A stretch of 64,000 nucleotides of DNA, from NCBI GenBank assembly GCA_964019415.1, contig OZ025878.1, forward strand, positions 6,744,035 through 6,808,034, read 5' to 3'. Below the pieces are notes generated by a model. The model did not search any database. It was not told where the DNA came from and worked only from the letters and a program-made list of their open reading frames with translations. The position numbers were made by a program, and so were the translations under genes. Source of the stretch: Ianthella basta. Its lineage: Eukaryota; Porifera; Demospongiae; Verongiida; Ianthellidae. Of this stretch, positions 21,501-35,977 are shown one piece after another; positions within the stretch are counted from its first letter, which is position 1, and each line of letters opens with the position of its first letter.

Positions 21501-23589
21501 AGACGGTGAGTCCCATTCCTTCCACGTGTCCCAATGATGTGTGTGCCGTCAATTGTCTGATGTGTATAATATGCTTTCCTCTTCAATTCTTGGAATGCAT
21601 GGAACATAATAGCTAGTGAGTAACACATCCCCACACCTTCTACCGTCATTGTGATGTGCTTGTGGTTTGTTTTATATTGCTGTCTCATCTTTTCTCTCGC
21701 ATCAGACGGTGAGTCCCATTCCTTCCACGTGTCCCAATGATGTGTGTGCCGTCAATTGTCTGATGTGTATAATATGCTTTCCTCTTCAATTCTTGGAATG
21801 CATGGAACATAACAGTTCGTGAGTAACACATCCCCACACCTTCTACCGTCATTGTGATGTGCTTGTGGTTTGTTTTATATTGCTGTCTCATCTTTTCTCT
21901 CGCATCAGACGGTGAGTCCCATTCCTTCCACGTGTCCCAATGATGTGTGTGCCGTCAATTGTCTGATGTGTATAATATGCTTTCCTCTTCAATTCTTGGA
22001 ATGCATGGAACATAACAGCCAGTGAGTAACGCATTCTCACACCTTCTACCATCATTGTTATGTGCTTGTGGTTTGTTTTTTATTGCTGCCTCATTACTTT
22101 GAATACATCGAACATGCTATATACTGTATACTGCTTGTCATTAAAACATTTCTACACTTCTTCTATCATTGTGTTATGCATTGTGTTGTTATTATGGTTT
22201 GTTTTATATTACTGTTTTCTCCTTTTCTCCTTTCTTCCATGCAACTCAGGATGTAAGTTGACACTCCTCCTTATCTATACCCATGCATGATGTGTCATGA
22301 CTGATATCTTTTTCTTCTCCATACTGGCATAACACATGGAACATGACAGCCAGTGAGTAACACATCCACACACCTTCTACGTCTTGTGATGCTGGTGTGA
22401 TCTGTTTTAAACTACCACTACCCCTCTCTCCTATTTAATGATTCCTCAGTGGCTTATTCCCACTCTATGCACACAACCTACTGAAAGTGCCAATTAGGCT
22501 TTGATTTTTATGCTTTAAATTGTACTCCTCATTTTGATTGGGCCACAATTACAGCCAATGAATTACAGTACTAGATTACCTATCTACTTCTATATAACTA
22601 TGTTGTGAAAGTGTTGTGTATGTTGCGGGTTGTTGTTTCACCTTCCATAGATTTTGTTACTATAGTAAAGTGCATCTATATATTCAATGTTTCTAAACAT
22701 CATAGACATCCCAGCTGCACTTTAGCATTGTGGTCAATATCATTCAGCCATTTCCTCGAATTTCATCACGCATTATTTGTATCTGTGCTCTAACTAAGGC
22801 ACGAACTTCACGGACTGTGGTCTATATAGCAGAGAAAGCGCAGCTGCATAGTAGCAACTAATTTATAATTTATGTGAAGCATCATTATAATGACAAATAA
22901 TGCACACTTATACATAGATAATTCCACTCAATTGCAAACACAAAAGTCATGATCAGCAGCAGTTATGATGCACAGTTTACCCAGCATATATACTTGCTTC
23001 ATTACGTAGCAGGATAGAGCAATTATCCAAATAGGAGCCAGCGCTAAATAGAAAACTGGTTATGAGCTACATGCCACATTCCACTGCCAGCCTGTAGAAA
23101 AGGTCTGTTGGATGACCAACCCATGCATGCTGACCAGAGTCACATGCCATTTTTCAGCCATAGTTGTGAGTAGCTAGCTACATCTGGAGGATGTGTGATG
23201 ATGCAAGGAAAAGCAGGTATGAACAAATTCACTGCCGATTCTTTGCTCATTCATTAGAGATGTATAACACTTAAATGCTGACCAGTTAGTGTCTATATAT
23301 GTAGACCACTCAGGATGTGATACAAGTATGCATGTGTTAACCACTGCAGTGATGTAGCTTCAAAAATTATGTGAATATGAAAAGGAAATTCCACATTAAC
23401 ATTACTGTCAAAAAAATCGTCTTTCACATTAGAGATATAGTGTGCATAATGATGCATATATTGACTACCATCATGCTGATCTGTGTAATGCATTTGTCAT
23501 TGTACGTGCACCTTCTGCAGTCTGAGAGGACTAGTTCCAAACTGAAACCAGAAAAGCAGAAGGGCGAAGAGCCTGAGGATGTGTCCTAA
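6554..23589 (+). CDS. CARD - helical modules - CARD - coiled-coil protein with a microexon-array linker
   Basis: Exons that keep one frame: 6554-6557 (ATGG), 6811-7092, 7381-7783, 8535-8838, 8933-8960, 9122-9376, 9497-9556, 9903-10023, 11867-12043, 12136-12183, 12377-12587 (or to 12710), then the triplet array, then 23521-23589 (TAA). The core is about 653 residues. Residues 3-92 and about 341-423 look like death-fold CARDs. Residues 96-229 are a helical module. Residues 230-331 (exon 8535-8838, with SIVITYWILRD) form another conserved-looking module; I recall similar stretches in sponge and cnidarian proteins but cannot name a family. Residues about 505-631 are coiled coil, with SELQE/ELEETY repeats. 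The tail is short and Lys/Glu-rich (SERTSSKLKPEK…). CARDs join by homotypic contact and coiled coils oligomerise, so an innate-immunity or cell-death adaptor is likely (inference). No NACHT, LRR or caspase domain is seen. The 28-nt exon 8933-8960 is supported mainly by phase. The tandem copy ends at 226. Confidence 0.7.
7806..8376. mobile_element. MITE-like element with 23-bp perfect terminal inverted repeats, TA target (Tc1/mariner-like ends)
   Basis: Left end TACCGTATTGTCCCTAATTT and right end AAATTAGGGACAATACGGTA are perfect inverted repeats, starting and ending at TA. A second inverted pair lies inside (CTACTTCGAACGTGAATTAG near 8005 and CTAATTCACATTCGAAGTAG near 8130). There is no transposase frame. 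It lies in the intron between exons 7381-7783 and 8535-8838. Confidence 0.8.
10024..11097 (+). other. Large intron of the CARD gene, first part
   Basis: Non-coding by phase and frame. AT-rich, with no recognisable element until the MITE at 11098. Confidence 0.45.
11098..11733. mobile_element. MITE-like element with imperfect ~25-bp terminal inverted repeats
   Basis: Left end GCGTAACCTGCCAATTATCA is matched by the reverse complement of the right end, GTCAATAATTGGCAGCTTAC. Several subterminal copies of GGTCGATAATTGGTA occur near the right side (about 11485-11545). The long minus-strand open frame inside shows no known domain. It lies in the intron before exon 11867. Confidence 0.65.
12588..12710 (+). 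other. Optional in-frame extension of the coiled-coil exon (41 codons)
   Basis: Exon 12377 can end at 12587 (GAGGAA|GTGAGT, strong donor) or run on without a stop to 12710 (ACAAAG|GTAGGT). Both ends are phase 0. The extra 41 codons include ALNDVFGGITIFPFEQFELF, which reads as plausible protein, not random sequence. Confidence 0.5.
12832..12843 (+). other. Candidate 12-nt microexon (Thr-Glu-His-Glu)
   Basis: An acceptor ACATGCAG ends at 12831, then ACGGAGCATGAG, then donor GTAGGT from 12844. Twelve nt in phase 0 keep the CARD-gene frame. It is the first member of the microexon series downstream of the coiled coil. Confidence 0.5.
12945..13354 (+). other. Microexon array, block 1 (diverged units)
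   Basis: Successive acceptor-triplet-donor sites: AG/GT with no base between at 12946/12947; AGG 13031-13033; CCA 13139-13141; TCG 13251-13253; zero-length junction at 13351/13352 (AACAG|GTCAGT). Type-A sites follow a pyrimidine tract ending CCTCAG and lead into GTGAGTC. Type-B sites follow ATAACAG-like acceptors. The A/B alternation is the same as in the later blocks, but the surrounding sequence has diverged further. Confidence 0.55.
13452..14060. mobile_element. Long foldback element (nested inverted repeats) inside the microexon array
   Basis: About 13497-13690 is an inverted copy of about 13850-14032. Shared blocks include ACCAGCACC, AGATCTTTAG and GGGAATTGATCAGTGGC-type sequence. A shorter inner pair (about 13452-13540 against 13706-13793, sharing ATGGTGACAC and AATGAAAGACAA) lies within it. 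No open transposase frame. It separates block 1 from block 2 of the array. Confidence 0.7.
14061..15600. other. Spacer between array blocks 1 and 2; holds a dispersed repeat
   Basis: About 14440-14605 matches 33565-33720 (shared GTGCTATTTGGG, AGGCTGGCTGTTT, GTGGCTGCCTA and ACCATCTTAGAC), so it is a dispersed, probably SINE- or MITE-like repeat. The rest shows no gene and no regular acceptor-triplet-donor site. It looks like inserted or diverged intron sequence. Confidence 0.5.
15627..17186 (+). other. Microexon array, block 2 (alternating triplets and zero-length junctions)
   Basis: Type-A triplets: TGG 15627-15629, TGG 15820-15822, AGG 16036-16038, CTT 16214-16216, TTT 16448-16450, AGG 16644-16646, AGA 16870-16872, GAC 17069-17071. 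Type-B sites: zero-length at 15742/15743, CGA 16133-16135, zero-length at 15924/15925, 16334/16335, 16554/16555 and 16755/16756, GAA 16967-16969, CCA 17183-17185. Each triplet sits between an AG and GTGAGT or GTAAGT. A and B alternate strictly with about 80-120 bp between sites, a plausible size for very short introns. Zero-length sites would act as recursive splice sites, if used. Confidence 0.6.
17255..18255. other. Array interruption, no feature recognised
   Basis: Array-like sequence fades after the type-B tail near 17250 and resumes near 18256 (ACTTTTACCATCATTGTGATG). In between are a few CTGTCTGT repeats (about 17309-17330) and a short direct repeat, CCCTATTATTGCACAATC (about 17992 and 18044). 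No gene is seen. Confidence 0.5.
18330..19077 (+). mobile_element. Non-autonomous hAT (ZBED-type) DNA transposon relic
   Basis: Ends share AGTTGCACCGAT in inverted orientation, and related ATCGG-rich subterminal sequence lies inside both ends. An 8-bp direct repeat, TCCTTTCT (18322-18329 and 19078-19085), fits a hAT target duplication and cuts a type-A acceptor region of the array. The plus strand encodes a BED-finger-like piece (WDCF…CQAC, about 18560-18615) and a hAT transposase-like piece (QPFSVAEDQDFRQWI, about 18915-18965), separated by stops. It is dead and internally deleted. Confidence 0.75.
19086..22021 (+). repeat. Microexon array, block 3: homogenised ~200-bp tandem units, each with two splice-flanked triplets
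   Basis: About fifteen units of 195-215 bp. Each has a type-A site (pyrimidine tract, CAG, NNN, GTGAGTCCC) and a type-B site (AACATAACAG, NNN, GTGAGTAAC) about 105 bp later. Type-A triplets start at 19096 GAG, 19314 GTG, 19507 GAG, 19707 GCG, 19907 GCG, 20108 GTG, 20308 GCG, 20509 GTG, 20709 CCG, 20906 AGG, 21107 GTG, 21307 CTG, 21503 ACG, 21706 ACG, 21909 ACG. Type-B: 19413 TTT, 19614 GGA, 19814 ATA, 20014 GAA, 20215 ATA, 20415 GAA, 20616 GAA, 20812 ACA, 21013 CTA, 21214 GAT, 21410 ACA, 21613 CTA, 21816 TTC, 22019 CCA. The first type-B site (CAA at 19210) has lost its donor (CTGAGT). All intact spacers are exactly three bases and none is a stop codon. Confidence 0.85.
22250..22352 (+). other. 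Microexon array, block 4 (last intact sites)
   Basis: Type-A GAT at 22250-22252 (acceptor CAACTCAG, donor GTAAGT) and type-B CCA at 22350-22352 (acceptor CATGACAG, donor GTGAGT). After this, similar sites near 22449 (CCTCAG TGG CTTATT) and 22555 (TTACAG CCA ATGAAT) lack a donor, so the array decays here. Confidence 0.5.
22353..23520 (+). other. Last intron of the CARD gene
   Basis: About 1.15 kb between the last intact microexon site and the acceptor CTTCTGCAG ending at 23520. Two decayed array sites lie at its start. Nothing else is recognised. Confidence 0.45.
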
Positions 23590-24945
23590 TCAAGTTCTGG
23601 AGTGATGAAGAGTGTCTCCATGTAACGCAAGCTATAAATATAACTTTAACACAAGATGCAATAACATACACATTACACTATCAACTAGCAGCTGTAGTTA
23701 AATATGACACACAAGACAGGTCTTTTGTAGCTGTATATATACCAATTAGAGCAGTCGTGCAATTCGCTACACTGGAGTACAATTCGGGCAATTGCAATGT
23801 GAATACCATATTTAGCTCTAATTTTTGTGGGCCGGATTGTACTTTCACATATTCCATGAGGCTGTCAGCATTCAAATTCATATGATTGTGGAAATGTATT
23901 TTCATGAAATTTTGTGCCTTGCACATTAATTCAGTATGTACATCTCTTGTGGTATTATTTTTATATAAATTTAATAATATGTAGCTATGTAGCTATAGCT
24001 AGATAGTGCAAGTATATTATATATAGAGAGCATTAATCATAGTTCACGTATGCCAGTAGATCATGATCAATGCACGCACGCGCTATACTTGCTGGCAGGA
24101 GTCCATGTGCCCAGCATGTACGTATACGTATAATATACTATCTATAATAATATGTAATAACAGATCGAGGCCCATGGGCCATAATATAATTATAATTATA
24201 TATATTATAGGCCCACAAGTGCCAGTAGATCGAGAGTGCATATACTGGTAGACAAAGACCAGCTGCAGTACATATATATATTATAGATTTAAAAGTTAAT
24301 TAAAGAGCTCAGGACCACATGGGCCAGTAAAGTATATAATGCACTATAGTCAGTGGTACAGTGGTTTGTGAAATGCTTGGAGTGAGCATCAATAATTGTT
24401 TCAATTTTAAGTTTAACTTTATATAATTATATTAATATAATTATACATTAAGCCTATAGCTAAGGAACCAATATAAGCTTGCTACTTTCCCTGGAGCTAT
24501 TAGCTAATTGATGAACTTTATTTCCCGAAATTGTTGTCATGTGACATCGAGTTTAGCAGCAGGTTGGCTAGCTAGCTAGCTACTCTTAGCTAACATATAC
24601 ATAGCTACATGTACGTAGCAGTTTTAAATTTGTATAGTTACACTTACTCAGAACCAGCTGCAGGAGGGTCGTCATCACCTAGGATAAGCTACATAGTATA
24701 TTACATGTAAATTTTACAGCTAGCTAGCTAGCTACATGCTTGCAGATCGAGGTCATTATTATTATGTAATCATTAATTGCAGTAGTAGTCTTGCTGTACG
24801 TTCGCATGCATGTGTGTATATGTATGCGTATAATTTATGTCAGAGAGACAACGTATTTTAGCTATAATATGATAGAGTAGCTAAGTCGATAGTTAGCTAG
24901 GCAGAATTTCAGACAGGGGATTCCCCCAGCTCACATGCTGCTAAA
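23590..24945. other. Intergenic: CARD gene 3' flank to EIF2B1
   Basis: AT-rich, with many GCTAGCTAGCTA and TATA runs. The sequence just after 23589 matches the flank after 226. The stretch 24905-24945 matches 830-864 upstream of the pseudogene. Both confirm the segmental duplication. A diffuse promoter for EIF2B1 must lie here, but no clear element can be picked out. Confidence 0.5.
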
Positions 24946-30685
<5,740 letters not shown>

Positions 30686-31326
30686 TGATAACATGTATAA
30701 CACAGAAACACACTTGCACTATTAATACAAACTCATTCTAATATTATTGTAGTATTATACCATTACTCGTAACTATATTTCCATTATTCAGTTTCTATAA
30801 ATAGCTGTTTTTGAGTTATAATGGTCATGCCATGAAATGGATCATGGCTGGGGACACAATATGCGAGTATATTGTGTATGTGGCCAGCCTTGAGCACAAT
30901 ACAGAGCCACAAACATGTAATTTATATTATATAATAGCCCCATGAATGCAGCTATACAGGTTTTATATGTTACAACACAATTAGTAGCCATGTACTGTTG
31001 TGTGAGGATTTTTCAGACCATGAAATTGTGTGCCCAATTGATATCACGTCTGCATGATGAGTATACGTATATTCCCAAGTAAACATGCTCTATGCAAGAA
31101 ATTATTGTAAAGTCATTCACTCTATATAAAATCAATAATACTATAAGCATATGGTTACATGCAGTACAATAAAGTGCAGTAAATGACTCATCTTTTCCAG
31201 TACACATACACAGCTATATTATAATGTAGTTACATATAATACAGTATACCCACAGGTGAACTGTATAATATGGAGCTAGCTCAGTGCATCACTCCAAGTA
31301 AACAGTCAAGACTAGAGTGTTGACTG
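30686..31326. other. Intergenic between convergent EIF2B1 and reductase gene A
   Basis: AT-rich tail-to-tail spacer. An ATTAATA-rich region follows the EIF2B1 stop. No gene, and no clear polyadenylation signal that I would assign. Confidence 0.45.
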
Positions 31327-32992
31327 TTACAGGATAGAACAGGAGGAGTTGTCTCCACAAGCAATCGTCTTGCCAAGGTACTGGTCATCCTTCAAACACT
31401 TCACCATCAGATCAGCAATGTGATGCTTTGAACACCTTCGGGTTGTCCGCTCGTTCTCCCGCACTGTATATTCACCAGTGAAGGAGCTGCCAGTGATGCG
31501 AGGGGGACACACAGCCACCCAGTCTACATCAGCCTCATTTTCACGCAGAACCTCAATCTGTTGCTTGTGGTCTTCAGTGATGGCTTCCGCACCCAACAAA
31601 CGGAAGAACAGGGGCAGTCTATAGAACAGAGAGGATAAACAGAATAGCTGTCAGTGAGTTCTCGATTATTGTTCGCAATCACATTAAAGTAGATGTGCTG
31701 TACGTGTACACAGCAGTCACCCAATGGGACAGCAAATAGTAGCAGCCACTCTCCCTATACAGCCTAAACGATCAGTCCACCCACATGCTATTAGCCCACA
31801 TCGTCACAGTACTACTCCAACCATTTCTCCTTCCTCCTCAGACTAGCTGTGTATCTTCACCTTAAGCTTTGTCTATACACTCCCATTGTATTGTCTCAGT
31901 GTCAATTGAAGTCCCACTCACACTTAGGCCACGCCCACACTCAAGGCCCACACTCTGACCACACCCAAAAGGCTTCATCTACATGACATCTACTAAATAC
32001 ATAATGTACACATACCAAATTCTCAATCTCACAATTTACAAATCTCTTTGTTTGAAACAGGAAGCACAACTGGTAAGTATTAAGGTATCTTGATACGTAA
32101 GCCATTTCAGTGATCATATCTACGTATTCACAGCTAGTGGCCTGGCCAGATGGGGTAGGGATTCAAACTGTTAGTTGCCATGTTTTCCATGGAAAATGTG
32201 TATATAGGCCAGGCAGACCAAGCAGTAGTCCGGATATGACGCCATCAGCCAACTTGCATTCCATTGCTTACAATACACGCAACTGTCTGTTGAATGGTGC
32301 TGCACTGCTAGCTGCATCTAAACCCACTGTAACATGTACATACATGTATGCCTCAGCACTTGGGCTAGATAATAGTAAGTCCTATTGAGAGTTAGACCAG
32401 TCCTACAATCCCACTGAAGACCATATATACAGGAAGTTAGTTGAGGTAATAGCTGTACCATGGAGATGATATCAGTTCTAACCTTTCATCCAAGACGAAT
32501 GCTGAGCTGCAGATGACAATACGCTTCACTCCATGCTCCTTCATCCCAGCAACTATGTTTCTTGTTCCCTCTGAGAACAGAGTGGTGGCAGAGAAACTCA
32601 TGCCTGTCCCCAAAGCAGCCAGGACACCTTCACAGCCCTGAATGGCCGAGGACACCTCCTCAGGGTTGTACACATCACCCTTCACCACAGTGACCTGTGG
32701 AAACAATTAATAAGAGAATGAAACACAAGACATTATGGTCAGTCCCTGAATTTCATGCCAAATTGTGATCAGACTAGGGACACGGCAAGGGAGTGGTAGA
32801 TTGACTGGCTACAGTGCACACGTACGTATATACGTAGCTCGTAGCTACCAAGTAACTTACTTTCTCTGCGAGGTGGTGTGGAAGGGGAGTGTTCCTAATG
32901 AAGGCAGTCACTTGGTATCCGTCTCTGAGGGCCGTTTCCACAAGCGAAACGCCCACCTGGCCTGCAGCACCGAACACGATGACTCGAGCCAT
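31327..32992 (-). CDS. Biliverdin reductase B-like / NmrA-type NAD(P)H reductase A, CaaX-terminated
   Basis: Three exons on minus: 32992-32861 (ATG at 32992), 32694-32483, 31618-31327; 211 residues, close to human BLVRB (206). An N-terminal Rossmann fold has the dinucleotide motif VFGAAGQVG (residues 6-14). GDVYNPEEVSSAI, LFSEGTRNIVAGMKEHGV and the catalytic-serine region VICSSAF follow the BLVRB pattern, as does CPPRITGSSFTGEYTV. BLVRB-type enzymes reduce biliverdin, flavins and related pigments with NADPH in the cytosol. The true substrate here is unknown. The human PPH histidine is Arg here. The protein ends C-S-I-L, a CaaX box with Leu last, the kind favoured by geranylgeranyltransferase I. 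Human BLVRB has no such tail. Exon phases (0, 2) are shared by all members of the cluster. Confidence 0.9.
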
Positions 32993-33214
32993 CTTGTGAT
33001 GGAACGCACGATCTTCATTCCACCGTTATAGAGGATTACATAATCGGAATGCTACAATCTTGTCCTTGACGGCGCGTTGCAGCATACGAAATACCTAGGG
33101 TGCGTGCGAGGCACTTATGACAAATAATATTATACCCATGCAACTGTACTCATAATAAAGTAAAATGGTTTGGTTCAGACTCAAAATGTGATTGCATGAT
33201 TTTGAAATCATAGA

Positions 33215-35633
33215 CTAGAGTATGGTGCAGCCTCGAGCATCTCCACAAGCAATTGTCTTGCCAAGGTACTGGTCATCTTTCAAACACTTCACCATCAGAT
33301 CAGCAATGTGGTGCTTTGAACATCTGTAGCGAGGCATCTCATTCTCTTTCACCTCATAGTTGCCAGTTAATGCTGAGCTGGTAATCTCAGGAGGACACAC
33401 TGCAACCCAATCCAGGTCAGCATCATTCTTGCGGAGAACATCAATCTGTCTCTTGTGGTCTTCAGTAATGGGACCAAAACCAAACATGCGGAAAAGCAGT
33501 GGAAGTCTGCAATAAGGAAGAAAAATAAACGATTGAACATTTTACAGCGCACATGGAACCTGTCTACGACAACCGTTTGTGGGCCAGCTGTAACTTGTCT
33601 GTACAGAGAGGTGGCTGCTTTACAGAGGTAGATTGCAATGCTTTCTAGTGCTATTTGGGGCTAGGGAGGCTGGCTGTTTCAGAGGTGGCTGCCTAGTGCA
33701 GCAACCATCTTAGACTGGAACTTAGGAAAGGGTTGACTACATGGCAAAGTTTGGTCTCAGACAGCTTTCTGGCTCTGGAACACTGCCAGACTGACTAGTT
33801 GCAGCATTTCTTCTATACCATGCCGCATGATGCGCGACTGCCACTTCCTAGTCGGCCAACAATAAATTAATTCTCGGACCCGTTAAAGTATTATGGTCAG
33901 TAATACAACTCCAACTGATAGGGGAAAGGCAGCCAAGCCAAATATGTAGCTTTAGTTTGTACAGTTTATATTAATAATATTTTGCGGATTTATCATTTTC
34001 ATGGATTTTGTGTTTTGTAAATTTGTGGATCACAGACAAAGGTTTTCGGATTGTCGCTGATCTGCAATAATCACAAACAATAAACCCGATATAATAAAGG
34101 ACACATAGTACCATGCAAAGGTCGCAAATCCATGAGTTGGGGCCTAAAAAGGTCAGGGATCAAAAGTAATAACTGCAAAATTCATGCTTAATAAAACAGT
34201 CAACCGGACAAAATCACGAGTTAAGTTGAAATTAAATGTCACTAGTAAATGACCCAACGTAAAGCACTATACTCTGGTGTTGATCAAAGCAACAATTCCT
34301 GCATATTCTCTGTAACATGAACACATAGCGCCCTGATCTGCAACCAGATGAGTAAGACCTACCCACCATTTGAGAGTGCCTTATGACCTTGAGTATCTGA
34401 GAATATGCAGCATCCGAGGATTGATCACTTCCTCTACGTGTGATTCATCACATCACGAATCACAAAGTACAAGACTTATATACATATCTGCACAGCACTT
34501 TTAATTCAGCCACAAATTGACTAAATATCTACTATCACAGAATGCTGCTCAGTGCATTCAGCTTTTAGCACACATTTGCTAGTGCATCATGTTTACAAAG
34601 GCTTTCAGCCGTCTGTCTGCTAAGGGGCACTCCTATTCGCTGTGGCTCATTTCTGCATGGTGAAGTTATGCATGCAAACTAATAGCACAGCAGTGCACTT
34701 TGCACACGTCCACGCCCATGTGTGCATTCTGTGTAGGGTAGCTGTCAACTCATATGCATGCACTCCAAACAACACAATAATTGTTTAGAACTGTCATGGA
34801 AAGTTTGGTCCAGCAAGAACTGGCCTTGCAGAACTAGCATCATCAGGCATAGGCAGCAGAAGGTATAGGGCTGAGGTAGTCTCGTGCGCCAGCCGTTCCT
34901 GTGTTTTCTTTGGGGGGGGGGGGGGGGGGGAGGAACTCCATGATTGTGCAATAGCCCCCCCCCCAATAATCTGGATCTAGAGAACAGTGGATATAGCCTG
35001 ACTGGCTTTGCCACCTGATAGCCCCCCCTCCCCCCCAAACCATGTCATGTTCCTCTGATCCTGTCATGTCATGCCAGTATATTTCCATTACATACACATA
35101 CGTACTTACAGAATTAGTCAAACAGTCAATTCTAACCTTTCGTATAATACAAAGCCAGAGTTGCAGATGACAATACGCCTCACTCCATGTTCCTTCATTC
35201 CACCAATAATGTTTCTTGTTCCCTCTGAGAACAGAGTGGTGGCACTCGCATTCGAGCCCGTTCCCAAAGCAGCCAAGACCCCATCATGTCCCTGAATGGC
35301 CGAGGACACCCCCTCAGGGTTGTACACATCACCCTTCACCACAGTGACCTACACAGACATAAAACAGCGCGAAGACAGCAGGTGATGCAGCGTACAATCA
35401 ACACCCAGACCTAAGAAAATTCATTTCTGTAGCTCTTTAGAGTCTTTAGCTAAACCACTATCTATGGTAAAATGCATGATCCAAGCAAAACTGCGGATTA
35501 CCTTGTCTGTGAGGTGTTCGGGAAGTGGGGTCTTCTTAATGAAGGCAGTCACTTGATATCCGTCTCTGAGGGCCGTTTCCACAAGCGAAACGCCTACCTG
35601 GCCAGCAGCACCGAACACGACGACTCGAGCCAT
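33215..35633 (-). CDS. Biliverdin reductase B-like reductase B, CaaX-terminated
   Basis: Exons 35633-35502, 35348-35137 and 33506-33215 give 211 residues with the same phases as gene A. It has the nucleotide-binding VFGAAGQVG, a GDVYNPEGVSSAIQGHDG block, TLFSEGTRNIIGGMKEHG, VICNSGF (Asn before the serine) and a C-terminal half with CSKHHIADLMVKCL. The last four residues are C-T-I-L, a geranylgeranylation-type CaaX box. The long second intron (33507-35136) holds a dispersed repeat and a G-run. It is transcribed away from gene C across a 344-bp spacer. It probably arose by tandem duplication with A, D and E. Confidence 0.9.
33507..35136. other. Second intron of reductase gene B: dispersed repeat and G/C homopolymer runs
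   Basis: About 33565-33720 is the second copy of the dispersed repeat at 14440-14605. A run of about 18 G (34913-34930), with nearby C runs (34956-34964 and about 35023-35036), may form unusual DNA structure. No gene is seen. Confidence 0.55.
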
Positions 35634-35977
35634 CTTGTGATGGAACGCTCGATCTTCATTCCACACAAGACAGTTATAGCTGATTACATAATAGGAATGG
35701 CTGCAATCTTGTCCTTGACGGCGCGTTGAAATAGGTAGGTGCGTGCAAGTCATTTATGGCAAGTAACATGCATGGACGCATCGATCGCAGCTGAAGCATG
35801 CATGCAGGCATGCATGCAAGAAGCGCGGAGAGGTTCGTTTCGGTGATTGTACCTGCACTGCAGTTACGCGCATAGAGTGATCTCCCGTTGACCACATGTG
35901 GTCACGAGATAGACAAGATTGTGTAATCCGCTGTAACTGTCCATGCATGTGGAATCAAAGGATCCCACCCTCACAAG
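35634..35977. promoter_or_regulatory. Shared bidirectional promoter region of reductase genes B (minus) and C (plus)
   Basis: Only 344 bp separate the two start codons (35633 and 35978), which face away from each other. The region carries GCATGCATGCAGGCATGCATGC-type repeats (about 35797-35816). Both starts are preceded by related sequence (TTCATTCCA or GGAATCAAAG and TCACAAGATGG), so this is likely an inverted duplication of one promoter. No TATA box is clear. Confidence 0.5.

Noticed and set aside
21482-21891. Two near-identical 68-codon minus-strand frames
   Set aside because: They are antisense translations of two repeat units of the array.
19086-22021. Explaining the tandem array as a simple satellite or CRISPR-like array
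   Set aside because: Units are about 200 bp with two conserved splice-like sites and no unique spacers of constant length beyond the triplets. The splice context and phase fit within a gene favour microexons.
15743-22352. Triplets as target-site duplications of inserted introns (introner-like elements)
   Set aside because: Serial insertion would give the same triplet at both ends of each intron. Adjacent triplets differ.
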